Assembly: GCF_014904735.1 (NCBI RefSeq)
Contig: NZ_JACZCR010000025.1
Location: 1 to 64,000, forward strand
Source: Microbulbifer hainanensis
GTDB taxonomy: Bacteria > Pseudomonadota > Gammaproteobacteria > Pseudomonadales > Cellvibrionaceae
Direction: 5' to 3'
DNA: 64,000 bases
Part shown: piece after piece, positions 44,588 to 53,302 of the stretch
How the letters are laid out: each line of letters begins with the position of its first letter
Numbering within the stretch: the stretch's first letter is position 1
Position numbers and translations under genes: made by a program
Notes under the pieces: model-generated
Database searches by the model: none
What the model was told of the DNA's origin: nothing
What the model saw: only the letters and a program-made list of their open reading frames with translations

Positions 44588-45058
44588 GTGTCGACCCGTC
44601 AATTTTATTCATCCCTCAGCGAACAGCTGGCCGGTTTGCTCTCCGGAGAGCGTGACTGGTTGGCCAATACCGCCAATGCCAGTGCACTGCTGTTTATGGA
44701 GCTGGAAGACATCAACTGGGCCGGATTCTATTTCCTGCACGGTGACGAACTGAGCCTGGGGCCGTTCCAGGGCAAGCCCGCGTGTACTCGCATACCGGTC
44801 GGGGCCGGTGTCTGTGGCACGGCCGTTGCGAGTGGCGAGGCGCAACTGGTCGAGGACGTGCACCAGTTCCCCGGCCATATTGCCTGCGATGCTGTCTCTG
44901 CTTCCGAGGTGGTCATCCCCCTGTACGCCGGTGACCGCTGTCTGGGGGTCCTGGATATTGACAGCCCCACCGTGGCGCGCTTCAGTGCCGACGACCTGGC
45001 CGGTCTGCAGCAGTTTGCACAGGTGTTGCTGGAAAGCTCGGACCTGTCCGCCGCCTGA
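44588..45058 (+). CDS. msrC: GAF-type free methionine-(R)-sulfoxide reductase
   Basis: The product has 156 residues, a single GAF domain. The fRMsr cysteines are present: GKPACTRIPVGAGVCGTAV and FPGHIACDAVSASEVVIPL, with the catalytic and resolving Cys. It reduces free Met-R-sulfoxide with thioredoxin. The start is GTG 44588. Its stop codon overlaps the ATG of the methyltransferase gene by one base, a coupled pair. Confidence 0.93.
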   Translation: MSTRQFYSSLSEQLAGLLSGERDWLANTANASALLFMELEDINWAGFYFLHGDELSLGPFQGKPACTRIPVGAGVCGTAVASGEAQLVEDVHQFPGHIACDAVSASEVVIPLYAGDRCLGVLDIDSPTVARFSADDLAGLQQFAQVLLESSDLSAA

Positions 45059-45816
45059 TGGCCCTGGTCTGGGAAAAACGCGTTGGTGATTGCCATTATC
45101 AGGTGCGCAGCCACGGAGCCAGTGTCCGCCTGTTCAGCAACGGTGTCTTTCACTCCCAGTGGAATCCGCGCGACCCGCTGAAGGGCTCCCTGTGGGAGTT
45201 GCTGTTGTTGCCGGCTTTTTTTTGTCCGCCGGCACAGATCCGTTCGGTGTTGCTACTCGGCGTGGGCGGCGGCGCGCTGATCCGGTTGCTGCAGCGCTTT
45301 GTCCAGCCTCAGAGTATCGTCGGTGTCGATCTGGATCCGGTGCATTTGCAGGTGGCGCGACGTCATTTTGGTGTGCGCGAGGCGACGCTGGTCTGTGCAG
45401 ATGCGCGTGACTATGTTGCAAACCTCGTTGCAAATCTCCGTGCTTCCGGAAAAAAGGGTTCCTTTGATTTGGTAATTGACGACCTGTTCGGTCATGTCGG
45501 TGGCGAGGCCCAGCGCACGGTGACTGCCGATTCGGACTGGTGTCGCAACCTGTTGGAACTGGTGGCCGATACCGGTGTGCTGGTGGCCAATTTTGGCGGC
45601 CGTCGCGAGTTCCTTGCCAGCGGCTGGCGAGCGCCGGAGTTGCGCCGGGAACTGAAGGGCAGCTGGACTGCGTCGTTGCCTGCCTATGAAAATTGCATAT
45701 TCGCCGCCAGCCGTTCCGCGCTTTCCATGGGAACGCTGCACCGGGAAGCGCCGGCGGCCATCAATCCGCAGAACCCTTCTGGACGACTGCAGGCTCGCTG
45801 GCAGCGCCAGCGTTGA
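45058..45816 (+). CDS. Spermidine synthase-like SAM-dependent protein
   Basis: The product has 252 residues. The Rossmann core reads SVLLLGVGGGALIRLL, then IVGVDLDPVHLQVAR, then LVIDDLFG. The overall order is that of spermidine synthase-like methyltransferases, but the Asp pair that binds putrescine is not evident. A true aminopropyltransferase role is therefore doubtful, and a methyltransferase is preferred. The start is ATG 45058, overlapping the msrC stop codon. Confidence 0.85.
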   Translation: MALVWEKRVGDCHYQVRSHGASVRLFSNGVFHSQWNPRDPLKGSLWELLLLPAFFCPPAQIRSVLLLGVGGGALIRLLQRFVQPQSIVGVDLDPVHLQVARRHFGVREATLVCADARDYVANLVANLRASGKKGSFDLVIDDLFGHVGGEAQRTVTADSDWCRNLLELVADTGVLVANFGGRREFLASGWRAPELRRELKGSWTASLPAYENCIFAASRSALSMGTLHREAPAAINPQNPSGRLQARWQRQR

Positions 45817-45895
45817 GCAGACCCTCCGGTCCGTGCCAGAGACCGGATCCGTTGGCGTCATTTAAAACCGTGTGTCTATACTGAAGCGAAGGCAG

Positions 45896-46372
45896 ATGTT
45901 TTTCCGGATTCGGTCGATGCGCTACAAAACCGTGGAAGATGTGATTCAGGAAGGAAGAGATTTCCATGCGAAGCTCTCCCAGCAGTACGGGCAGTACGAG
46001 CAGCTGGTCTCCGACCGGCGAATCGAATTGCTGCTCGACCAGCTTCGCCGACGGGAAGATTCCATGATGCACTCCCTGGAGAATTTTCGCTCCGATATCG
46101 CACCGGGAGCGCTGCATACCTGGGTGCAGTTTGCGCCGGAAGGGCGCGAGCCGGAATTTCTGCAGCGGTTGCGCAATGTGGATCTCGATGATCTGGATGA
46201 AATTGCCAAGCTGGCACTGGATATCGAGATGTACCTGGCCGACCAGTACCGGGATCTCGCACTGGGTGCGGAAACCCCTTCCGCCCGGGACGCTTTCGAG
46301 CGCCTCCTCGAATTGGAGGAACTGGAAGAGCACACCCTGTCCAAGAACCTGTTTAACCTGCGCGATTACTGA
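45896..46372 (+). CDS. Helical hypothetical protein
   Basis: The product has 158 residues, entirely alpha-helical and acidic. Helices around TVEDVIQEGRDFHAKLSQQY and LQRLRNVDLDDLDEIAKLAL, with scattered Glu and His, are compatible with a ferritin-like four-helix bundle, but the typical EXXH pairs are not complete. ATG 45896 has a weak GAAGG upstream; ATG 45917 is also possible. No function can be assigned. Confidence 0.7.
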   Translation: MFFRIRSMRYKTVEDVIQEGRDFHAKLSQQYGQYEQLVSDRRIELLLDQLRRREDSMMHSLENFRSDIAPGALHTWVQFAPEGREPEFLQRLRNVDLDDLDEIAKLALDIEMYLADQYRDLALGAETPSARDAFERLLELEELEEHTLSKNLFNLRDY

Positions 46373-46405
46373 TATCGAGCGAGGTTGCGGAGTGCTTGCT
46401 TCCCG

Positions 46406-47422
46406 CTATTTACTGCACCGATAAACACAGAATCCGTTTTCTTTCGCCAGTAATTCCGTTTGTGCGAAAAACGGCTCGGCCTTTTTGGCGAGCGGGATAA
46501 ATTCATTCACCACATAAAGCGCCTGTCCGCCGGACTTTAAAACCCGTGCTCCGTTGCGCAGGAACCGCTCGGTGAGGTCCCCCTCTACCTGAAAGCCTTG
46601 GTGGAATGGCGGGTTGCAAATCACGAAATCCGCACTTTGCTCTGCCAGTTCTGCGCCGGCATCCGATGGCATTACGCGGCCTTGCAGTTTCAGGGTCTGG
46701 AAGTTCTTTTCGCAGGCGAGTAGCGCGGCGGCGTTGTTGTCGGTCGCGGTGAATTCATAGCGGCCGAGTTCTGCGAGCTGGGCGCAGAGATAGCCATAGC
46801 CACAGCCGAGATCCACCACGTGTGCGCCGCTCTCCGGCAAGTGTCCGGCCAACTGCTGTGCCAGCAAGACACTGCCGACGTCCACCTTATTCCAACCGAA
46901 CAGGCCGGGCTTGCTGTAGAGGCCGTTCAGCTTTTCCGGCTGGCGCAGTTCCGGGTAGTCCCTGTCGTCGAGCGTTGCCCCGCTGGCGCCACCGCGGGGC
47001 AGGGGGATGATACCGAGGTAATCCTGGCCGTCTTTCCGCATTTCTTTGGCGTCGCCGAAATATTTGGCTGCCTTGCTGGCGTAGGTTTTGATGCCGCTAT
47101 TTTTGCGGCCGGTGATAATCAATTCACCGTGTTCGCGCATTATCCCCGGGGCCCGGTTAATGACGTGATGGACGACGGCCTTTTCTTTGGAGACGGGAAA
47201 AATAATACGGCGGTAGTGCGGTTCCAGCTGATCCAGGCGGAAGTCGCTGAAGAGCACTTTGGTTGCCTTGCCCTGCGCCAGCTGTGCGATATCCCAGCGA
47301 TTAGTGAGCAGATCGCCGCCAAAATGAAAGCCCTGCTGGAGCAGGGTCTTGCTGTTTTCGTCGGCAATCCACAGGGTGTCGGTGGGATCTTGTTCGAGTA
47401 ACTGGCTGAGTAGGATGGCCAT
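46406..47422 (-). CDS. rsmC: RsmC-type 16S rRNA methyltransferase
   Basis: The product has 338 residues. An inactive N-terminal methyltransferase-like domain is followed by the catalytic one (from about 165). The catalytic domain has VVDLGCGYGYLCAQLAELG (SAM binding) and the N-methyltransferase motif NPPFHQGF. RsmC methylates G1207 of 16S rRNA, while RlmG, on 23S rRNA, is the closest alternative. The start is ATG 47422. Confidence 0.9.
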   Translation of the reverse strand: MAILLSQLLEQDPTDTLWIADENSKTLLQQGFHFGGDLLTNRWDIAQLAQGKATKVLFSDFRLDQLEPHYRRIIFPVSKEKAVVHHVINRAPGIMREHGELIITGRKNSGIKTYASKAAKYFGDAKEMRKDGQDYLGIIPLPRGGASGATLDDRDYPELRQPEKLNGLYSKPGLFGWNKVDVGSVLLAQQLAGHLPESGAHVVDLGCGYGYLCAQLAELGRYEFTATDNNAAALLACEKNFQTLKLQGRVMPSDAGAELAEQSADFVICNPPFHQGFQVEGDLTERFLRNGARVLKSGGQALYVVNEFIPLAKKAEPFFAQTELLAKENGFCVYRCSK

Positions 47423-47453
47423 ATATTGGGTATGAAATTTCCAGGGCGGTGAC

Positions 47454-48170
47454 TCAATGAACCGAGGCGATTTCCTCGGCGGTCAGCGGGCGGTAGTCGC
47501 CCGGTTCCAGGTCTTCGTCCAGTGCAATATCGCCGATACGTTCACGGTGGAGTTCCAGGACCCGATTGTCGAGTGCGGCAAACATGCGCTTTACCTGGTG
47601 GTAGCGCCCCTCGCCAATGGTAATCCGCACTTCATTGGCGTAGAGGATTTCCAGTTGGGCAGGCTTGGTGCGCTTCTTCTCGTTGTTCAGCCAGATTCCC
47701 TTGGCGAACTTTTCCACCGCACTTTCGTCGATGCGTTCTGCCAGGTGAGCGTAGTAGGTCTTGTCGCAGTGGTGTCGCGGTGACGTCACCATGTGTGACC
47801 ACTGGCCGTCGTCGGTCAGCAGCACCAGGCCCGTCGTATCGATATCGAGCCTGCCGGCAATATGCAGCTTCTGCTTGTTGGGTTCGTCAATAAGGTCGAG
47901 TACCGTCGGGTGCTCGCTGTCCTTGGTGGCACTGACGTAGCCCAGTGGCTTGTGCACCATGAAGTAGCGCGGCCCCGCTTCCTGCAGGAGCTCGCCGTCG
48001 AGGCACAGGTCGTCGCTGTCAGCAATTTTCATCGCCGGGTCGGTAATCACGGCGCCGTTGACGGTAATGCGCTCCGCTTTGGCGGCGCGCTTCACTTCGG
48101 CGCGGGACAGGTCGGTGACCTGGCTGACCGCTTTGTCGAGTCGTAGGAATTTAGCCAACGGATCAACCAA
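47454..48170 (-). CDS. rsuA: 16S rRNA pseudouridine synthase RsuA family
   Basis: The product has 238 residues. An N-terminal S4 RNA-binding domain ([19 protein letters not shown]) precedes the catalytic domain. The catalytic Asp is in the [14 protein letters not shown] motif. RsuA modifies U516 of 16S rRNA; RluB, RluE and RluF are relatives, but length and motif fit RsuA best. The frame begins with TTG 48170 overlapping the folD stop codon by eight bases. A TTG at 48158 is another possible start. Confidence 0.88.
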   Translation of the reverse strand: MVDPLAKFLRLDKAVSQVTDLSRAEVKRAAKAERITVNGAVITDPAMKIADSDDLCLDGELLQEAGPRYFMVHKPLGYVSATKDSEHPTVLDLIDEPNKQKLHIAGRLDIDTTGLVLLTDDGQWSHMVTSPRHHCDKTYYAHLAERIDESAVEKFAKGIWLNNEKKRTKPAQLEILYANEVRITIGEGRYHQVKRMFAALDNRVLELHRERIGDIALDEDLEPGDYRPLTAEEIASVH

Positions 48171-49008
48171 TCTTGCGTTCGCCGGAATCGACGGACTGGT
48201 AAATCAGGGTGTTGATGGTCATCGGGCCAACGCCGCCGGGTACCGGGGTGTAAGCGGCGACGCGCTCTACCAGTGGGCCAAGCTCAATGTCGCCCACGCC
48301 GCCCGGGTGGTAACCGGCGTCGACAACAACGGCACCGTCCTTGATCCATTCGGCCTTGATAAATTCAGGGCGACCCACGGCGCCGACGACGATATCCGCG
48401 CGGCTGATATGGTCTGCCAGATCCCTGGTGCGTGAGTGGCAGATGGTCACGGTAGCATTGGCGTTCAGGAGCATTGCGGCCATGGGCTTGCCGAGAATCG
48501 GGCTGCGGCCAACCACCACGGCGTGTTTGCCGGCGATGTCGACGTTATAGGCTTCCAGCAGGCGCATGATGCCCTTGGGTGTGGCGCAACCGTAGGCTTC
48601 CTCGCCCATGGCCATGCGTCCGAAACCGAGGCAGGTCACGCCGTCGACATCTTTATCCAGGGCAATGGCATCGAAGCAGGCGCGCTCATCGATCTGCTCC
48701 GGCACCGGGTGCTGCAGCAGGATACCGTGGACATTGGGGTTGGCGTTGAGCTCTTCGATTTTGGCCAATAGCTGTTCTGTAGTGGTGGAAGAGGGCAGCT
48801 CCACTTGCATGGAGTCCATGCCGACTCGGCGACAGGCGTTGCCCTTCATCTTTACGTAGGTCGCTGAAGCCGGGTCGTCGCCGACCAGGATGGTCGCGAG
48901 AATGGGCGTCTGGCCGCCACTCTTTTCTTTCAGCGCGGCCACGCGGGCCGAGAGTTCTTCTTCCGTTTTTTGGGCAAGGGCTTTGCCGTCCAGAACCAAT
49001 GCAGACAT
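48163..49008 (-). CDS. folD: Bifunctional methylene-THF dehydrogenase/cyclohydrolase
   Basis: FolD oxidises 5,10-methylene-THF and hydrolyses the methenyl form to 10-formyl-THF. The product has 281 residues. The motifs are [14 protein letters not shown] (catalytic Lys), [21 protein letters not shown] and [11 protein letters not shown], with [10 protein letters not shown] at the end. ATG 49008 is used, because the frame upstream of it is not conserved. It is coupled to rsuA. Confidence 0.97.
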   Translation of the reverse strand: MSALVLDGKALAQKTEEELSARVAALKEKSGGQTPILATILVGDDPASATYVKMKGNACRRVGMDSMQVELPSSTTTEQLLAKIEELNANPNVHGILLQHPVPEQIDERACFDAIALDKDVDGVTCLGFGRMAMGEEAYGCATPKGIMRLLEAYNVDIAGKHAVVVGRSPILGKPMAAMLLNANATVTICHSRTRDLADHISRADIVVGAVGRPEFIKAEWIKDGAVVVDAGYHPGGVGDIELGPLVERVAAYTPVPGGVGPMTINTLIYQSVDSGERKIG

Positions 49009-49352
49009 AAGTGCTATCTCAAGCTTGTATAAAAGTCGTGGGCTGTGGCCGGTCAAGCGACGCGGTCCGCAGTTTGCGGCCCGGAGGCGCGCCTGCGGAG
49101 CGGGTATTTGGCTACCCGGCCCGGATTGCGAAGCCGGCTATTTTCGCACAGGCCGCGAATAATTTCCCCTTCCGGTCACTGGGTTAGACGGTGGAGTAAA
49201 CTTCTGCAAAAAGAATAGCTTAGCGGCGTTGACTCCCTTGGGGGGTGTCAGTATTATGCGCGCTCTCTCGGGGGCGGCGACTGTCGATCCGCGGGAATGC
49301 GGGGGAAGCTGTACGAAACCCCGCTGCCAGATCCTAGGATTTGGGCTTTGTA
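49009..49352. other. Leader between folD and tRNA-Pro
   Basis: No gene is found. A GC-rich inverted part at 49060-49150 (GCCCGGAGGCGCGCC...GGCCCGG) may form hairpins. The tRNA promoter is expected in the last 60 bases (TTGACT at about 49229 with a -10 like TATTAT at 49251). Confidence 0.5.
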
Positions 49353-49429
49353 CGGGGCATAGCGCAGTCTGGTAGCGCGCCTGCTTTGGGAGCAGGATGT
49401 CGGGGGTTCGAATCCCTCTGCCCCGACCA
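49353..49429 (+). tRNA. tRNA-Pro (TGG)
   Basis: This is a 77-base cloverleaf beginning CGGGGCATAGCGCAGTCTGG. The anticodon loop TTTGGGA gives TGG, the T-loop is TTCGAAT, and CCA is encoded (GCCCCGACCA). It is the first of three clustered tRNA genes. Confidence 0.95.
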
Positions 49430-49447
49430 GATTTACCGGGTTTTCTT

Positions 49448-49524
49448 GCGCCCGTAGCTCAGCTGGATAGAGCATCCGCCTTCTAAGCGGATGGTCGCAG
49501 GTTCGAGTCCTGCCGGGCGCGCCA
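49448..49524 (+). tRNA. tRNA-Arg (TCT)
   Basis: This is a 77-base cloverleaf from GCGCCCGTAGCTCAGCTGGA. The anticodon loop CTTCTAA gives TCT, the T-loop is TTCGAGT, and CCA is encoded at 49522-49524. Confidence 0.95.
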
Positions 49525-49601
49525 ACCTTATGGTTGTGCGATCAGGCTTGGCAGATTCGATTGAGTCCGCTGGAAGCTTTTAGTCGCAGGACTATTCCGG
49601 C

Positions 49602-49706
49602 CCATCAACGTAGCTGATGGGCGCCAAAATGGCCGCAAAGCATTGCTTTGCAGACAGCCATTTCGGCCCTGCCGGGCTAATTAGCCGGGCAGAATCAGTC
49701 AGCATT
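49602..49706 (+). other. Three tandem hairpins in tRNA spacer
   Basis: Between tRNA-Arg and tRNA-His lie GCCCATCA-N7-TGATGGGC, then AAATGGC...GCCATTT enclosing GCAAAGC/GCTTTGC, and then CTGCCGGGCTAA/TTAGCCGGGCAG. They could be processing signals of the tRNA precursor or a mobile palindrome unit. No T-run follows the last hairpin. Confidence 0.55.
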
Positions 49707-49740
49707 GCCACAAGATGCTGATGAAACGTCACGATTTATG

Positions 49741-49816
49741 GTGGCCGTAGCTCAGTTGGTAGAGCACAGGATTGTGGCTCCTGAGGTCGCGGGTTCGATC
49801 CCCGTCGGCCACCCCA
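49741..49816 (+). tRNA. tRNA-His (GTG)
   Basis: This is a 76-base cloverleaf from GTGGCCGTAGCTCAGTTGGT. The anticodon loop TTGTGGC gives GTG. The G at 49740 can supply the G(-1) needed by HisRS, pairing with the discriminator C. Encoded CCA ends at 49816. A displaced copy of its 3' half lies at 52152-52195. Confidence 0.95.
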
Positions 49817-49844
49817 TACAAAATCCTTGTATATCAAGGACTTA

Positions 49845-49873
49845 AAAACCCTGCCTAGTGCGGGGTTTTTTTG
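49845..49873 (+). terminator. Terminator of tRNA cluster
   Basis: AAAAACCCTGC and GCGGGGTTTTTTT form an imperfect stem with a CTAGT loop and a T-run, 29 bases after tRNA-His. Confidence 0.85.
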
Positions 49874-50340
49874 TTTCAGTATTTGGTGTGGTAATTTGGG
49901 TGCGAGTTAACAGGGCTGTCCGCCAGTCGGTGCGGTTACGGCGCATCGTTATCGAGCGATTCATGCGGTCGGTGAGTTCCTGTATATCCCCAAATCGCTG
50001 GCGGCCTCGAACTTCAGGGCACAGAGGCGAAGACAGGCGGGTAGGTCCTGGGGCTTGATAAATTGTGACCAAGCCCTGATAGAGGGTTTTGCGAGAGCAG
50101 GAGACCATGGCTTAAGCGGCCATTGGGTAGTCCTCTGCTGCTCCAACTGCCCGATCAGTCCGTCGTGCTCATCATCTGACTGGATGTGGCCGATCATTCT
50201 GTGGAGGCGGGCAGCTTGCCGAGGAAGTGCCTTCTGAGGCTTGCTCCTCGGCCTTCAAGTTGTTCCTATTCGCACTAGGTTGGTGATATACGCGGAGTGC
50301 GGACTTTCGCTGGCTCCACATCGTTGAAGGTTAGTGCATG
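49874..50340. other. Stretch without recognisable genes at island edge
   Basis: Minus-strand frames of up to 88 codons are open here, but they have poor protein character and overlap one another. One (ending at 49961, with ARLHRMIGHIQSDDEHDGL) could be a decayed gene. No promoter or integrase remnant can be recognised. Confidence 0.35.
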
Positions 50341-50934
50341 TCAATTGAATGTATATCTTAGGCCAAGGTTGTAACTCTCTACATCGGTTTTCTCATCATC
50401 CCATGAGCCCGAATCGCCCCACCGTTCAGCTGCATCAAAATACTTTTCCCAAAAAAGATTCAGTCCTACAGTATTTGATATATCCCATCTGATTCCAGCT
50501 CCGGCAATCGGTGCGATTTCGTCTGGGAAAAGGATTCCAATCTTTAGGTAGGGTGAAAAGCTTCCAACTCTTCTGCTTAGAGTTCCCTCAAGATGCGACC
50601 CATCTATTTTTTCGGTGCTGTAATCCCCTGCAGTGCCATTGAGAATTTCGTGAATACCAGGAATAACGCCGTGCGAGACGTGCTGATTAAACTCGGTATA
50701 GCCCAAATTCAACCCGAAAATGTCGTTAAACTGGTAGCCCGCAGAGAAGCTAAATGATCCATTGTCCGTCTTTCTCTCTGCATTGATGATTGCGGTTGAT
50801 TTATCAAATTCGTCGTACCAACTCCCCCGCTCGTAGTTGAAACTTGTGTACGCTATTTCGCTATACCATTGACCAGCCTCGCTGAGACTTGGTGTTAGTG
50901 CTAAAAATGAAGCGAGTATTATATGTCTACGCAA
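50341..50934 (-). CDS. Outer-membrane beta-barrel protein, copy A
   Basis: The product has 197 residues. The start is TTG 50934, set by alignment with the sister gene: in both, ACGGAGT precedes the start by the same distance. A signal peptide (HIILASFLALTPSLSEA) is followed by alternating strands of a small 8-strand barrel (GQWYSEIAY, FSFSAGYQF, LNLGYTEF, SPYLKIGILFP) and a C-terminal LRYTFN. The extra Asn after the terminal Phe is unusual for BAM recognition. It is a tandem paralogue of 51105-51701. The function is unknown. Confidence 0.82.
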   Translation of the reverse strand: MRRHIILASFLALTPSLSEAGQWYSEIAYTSFNYERGSWYDEFDKSTAIINAERKTDNGSFSFSAGYQFNDIFGLNLGYTEFNQHVSHGVIPGIHEILNGTAGDYSTEKIDGSHLEGTLSRRVGSFSPYLKIGILFPDEIAPIAGAGIRWDISNTVGLNLFWEKYFDAAERWGDSGSWDDEKTDVESYNLGLRYTFN

Positions 50935-51104
50935 TTTGGACAACTCCGTTTGATTCGATAAGTTGTATGTTTTCCTGCTCGGCGGCCAAGTTATGATTGC
51001 CTTCACAAAAGCTTACTCGGCATGGATAAATCTGCGCTACTCGTGCTAGCTTCGCTACGTAGATGGAGTTGCGGCATCCCGTGCGCGCAGTCCATATAGA
51101 GTCT

Positions 51105-51701
51105 TCAGAATGTATATCTTAAACCCAGGTTGTAGCTCTCAACATCTGTTTTTTCATCATCATATGACCCTGCAACGCCGTGCCTTTCTGCGGCATTAAA
51201 ATATTTTTCCCAATAAAGGTTAAGCCCTACGATATTTGATATATCCCATCTGATTCCCGCGCCCGCAATCGGCGCAATTTCATCAGGGAAAAGGACTCCT
51301 AATTGTAGGTAGGGCGAAAAACTCCCAAATCTTTTGCTCAAAATTCCGTCAAGATGTAGGCCGTCAATTTTTTCAGAGCTGTAATCCCCAGCCGAGCCGT
51401 AAAAAATCGTATAATTTGTGACGGGAACGTAGTGTGTGATATGCGGATTGAACTTGGTGTAGCCAAGCTGTAACCCAAGAATGTCGTTAAATTGGTAGCC
51501 AGCAGAGATACTAAATGACCCCTCATTAGTTGATTTCTCTATAGAGATCGCTTTCGAGTGTAGGTCTTTGTCATAGTCATACCAATTGTTTTGCCGTTCG
51601 TAATTGAATTGTGAGTATGCTATTTCACTATACCATTGACCAGCCTCGCTTAGACCGGGCGTCAAGACAACAAATAAAATTATTAGAATTTTTTTAAACA
51701 T
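51105..51701 (-). CDS. Outer-membrane beta-barrel protein, copy B
   Basis: The product has 198 residues. The start is ATG 51701 behind ACGGAG. The signal peptide (MFKKILIILFVVLTPGLSEA) is followed by a mature barrel very like copy A (GQWYSEIAY, FSISAGYQF, LFPDEIAPIAGAGIRWDIS). It ends in LRYTF, the usual OMP C-terminus. The conserved LFPDEIAPIAGAG loop with acidic residues could face the periplasm or bind a ligand. The two genes are AT-richer than their surroundings and share a flanked segment that looks acquired. Confidence 0.85.
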   Translation of the reverse strand: MFKKILIILFVVLTPGLSEAGQWYSEIAYSQFNYERQNNWYDYDKDLHSKAISIEKSTNEGSFSISAGYQFNDILGLQLGYTKFNPHITHYVPVTNYTIFYGSAGDYSSEKIDGLHLDGILSKRFGSFSPYLQLGVLFPDEIAPIAGAGIRWDISNIVGLNLYWEKYFNAAERHGVAGSYDDEKTDVESYNLGLRYTF

Positions 51702-51845
51702 GGTGGGCCACTCCGTTTGCCTCAGTAAACTACAAAATATATTGATATAGAATTGTCCGACTTGGAAGTTAATATTTCAAGGTTGGCTGGGATGGTCACT
51801 TCAAAATATATTCAGTGGTCTTAAATTTTTACATTTTGACATGAC

Positions 51846-51958
51846 ATAGCCCCACCGAAGTGGGGGCTGGGCCGTCGCTTAAACCAAAACATCCTGAACT
51901 TTCACCGCGGCACTGGCTTTACTTTCATTCGCTTTAACGGATTTCGGTTCTTCCGCAA
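51846..51958 (-). pseudogene. Orphan 3' end resembling acnB tail
   Basis: On the minus strand, 26 codons (IAEEPKSVKA, then SAAVKVQDVLV and stop at 51879) follow an in-frame TAG. The end resembles the AcnB C-terminus of this window ([17 protein letters not shown]). A GC hairpin (AGCCCCCACTTCGGTGGGGCT) follows, placed like the acnB terminator. It seems to be the last bit of an aconitase-B-like gene with its terminator. Confidence 0.4.
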
Positions 51959-52151
51959 TCTAACGGAGGGGTAATGTGGTAGTAAAGTACTCTGGTCACC
52001 GAATAGGAACACATTGCATGCACCAGTAGGAATTTGGTGTGCCATTTTTGGTCTTGCTAGGAGAGCCTGCGGGTTTACGTCGGCCCGAAGATGCATAAGA
52101 TTGCGAAGTAGAATGCAGGAAGTTCGTGATTTGTAAATATTCGATACCCGC

Positions 52152-52195
52152 TTGTGGCAACGGGGGTCGCGGGTTCGATCCCTGTCGGCTCGCCC
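52152..52195 (+). other. Displaced 3' half of tRNA-His (att-like)
   Basis: The segment TTGTGGC...GGTCGCGGGTTCGATC...GTCGGC...CCCA matches tRNA-His (49741-49816) from the anticodon loop to the CCA, with the same spacing of all arms. About eight base changes are seen. There is no 5' half upstream, so no tRNA can be made. It fits an attR-like scar of an element integrated in tRNA-His. Confidence 0.75.
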
Positions 52196-52227
52196 ATATT
52201 GCGAGTCGCTTGACGACTCTCGAATAT

Positions 52228-52248
52228 CCCGGTTTATGCCGGGCTTTT
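52228..52248 (+). terminator. Terminator-like hairpin after tRNA-His scar
   Basis: CCCGG-TTTATG-CCGGG is followed by CTTTT. It would be the original terminator of the tRNA-His gene if the scar marks the old 3' end. A second hairpin, GAGTCG/CGACTC, lies at 52203-52218. Confidence 0.6.
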
Positions 52249-52408
52249 CCGTTTCTGAGACTAGACGCTATAAGTAGGCGCTTTACGTTAGCGGCGTCAT
52301 TGGCGGATAATATGCCCCTAATTTTTGTAGATATCCCTTGGCTCTTAGGGGATATCAATTGATAGCTTTTTTAAATATACGTTTGAAAGTGGAACTTGGG
52401 AGTATTCG

Positions 52409-53032
52409 GTGACTGAGACATTGGAGCGCAAGGCGACAAACGTGCACTGGCACGAAGGTGATGTAACACGCAACGACCGGGCAAGCCTGCTGGGTCACAA
52501 AGGCGTGACTATCTGGTTCACCGGCCTGTCTGGCTCCGGAAAGAGCACTGTCGCAGTCGCCGTAGAGAAAGCGCTGGCCGCCCGTGGTGTTCTCAGCTAC
52601 CGCCTGGATGGGGACAATATCCGCCTCGGTATCAACTCCAACCTGGGCTTTTCCGCGGAAGATCGTCAGGAAAATATCCGCCGCGTCGGCGAAATCTCCA
52701 AGCTGTTTGCGGACACTGGCGTTGTGGTGCTCAGCAGCTTTATTAGCCCCTATCGCGAAGACCGCGACTTGGTGCGCCAAATGCACGAGGCAGGTGACCT
52801 TCCGTACCTGGAAGTGTTTGTCGATTGCTCGCTGGAGGAAGCGGAATCCCGCGACCCGAAAGGCCTGTACAAAAAGGCGCGCGCCGGAGAGATTCGCGGC
52901 TTTACCGGTATCGACGACCCCTATGAGGCGCCGACTTCTCCGGAGCTGCACCTGCATACCGACGAGATGACCCTGGAACAGGAAGTCGAGATGGTCCTCT
53001 CCGGCCTGCAGGCCCGCGGCATCATTGCTTGA
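52409..53032 (+). CDS. cysC: Adenylylsulfate kinase
   Basis: CysC phosphorylates APS to PAPS. The product has 207 residues. Walker A is GLSGSGKST, and the APS-binding motifs are [32 protein letters not shown] and [12 protein letters not shown]. The start is GTG 52409. No cysD or cysN lies nearby, so the gene is separate here. PAPS could serve sulfate assimilation or sulfation of polysaccharide, and the downstream polysaccharide locus makes the latter worth considering. Confidence 0.95.
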   Translation: MTETLERKATNVHWHEGDVTRNDRASLLGHKGVTIWFTGLSGSGKSTVAVAVEKALAARGVLSYRLDGDNIRLGINSNLGFSAEDRQENIRRVGEISKLFADTGVVVLSSFISPYREDRDLVRQMHEAGDLPYLEVFVDCSLEEAESRDPKGLYKKARAGEIRGFTGIDDPYEAPTSPELHLHTDEMTLEQEVEMVLSGLQARGIIA

Positions 53033-53056
53033 ACTTCAGCCTGACCGATAGCATTG

Positions 53057-53082
53057 AAAAGGCCCCTTGAGGGCCTTTTTTA
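53057..53082 (+). terminator. Terminator of cysC
   Basis: AAAAGGCCC-CTTGA-GGGCCTTTTTT is a perfect stem with a T-run, 25 bases after the cysC stop codon. Confidence 0.92.
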
Positions 53083-53302
53083 TTGCCGCTTTGTCGGCAA
53101 ATCCCTTCCGGCGATGCTCACAAAATTTGTCAGAAGAGCCTACCTAGCGGGCAGTTCTCTCGACATCGACAGTCTTTCTTCCGCCAGCCATTCGTCATTC
53201 TCAGCGCTCTAGTAGCTTTCCCCGCCAACCACCGGTGCCTGCGGCTATCCACACATATACTCAAATTGTACCGGGTGTGCAGTTGGCAGTTTGGAGGCAG
53301 AT

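Noticed and set aside
49842..50197. Two overlapping minus-strand frames after tRNA-His
   Set aside because: Short, overlapping one another and the terminator, without motif or ribosome-binding site; described only as a gene-poor stretch.
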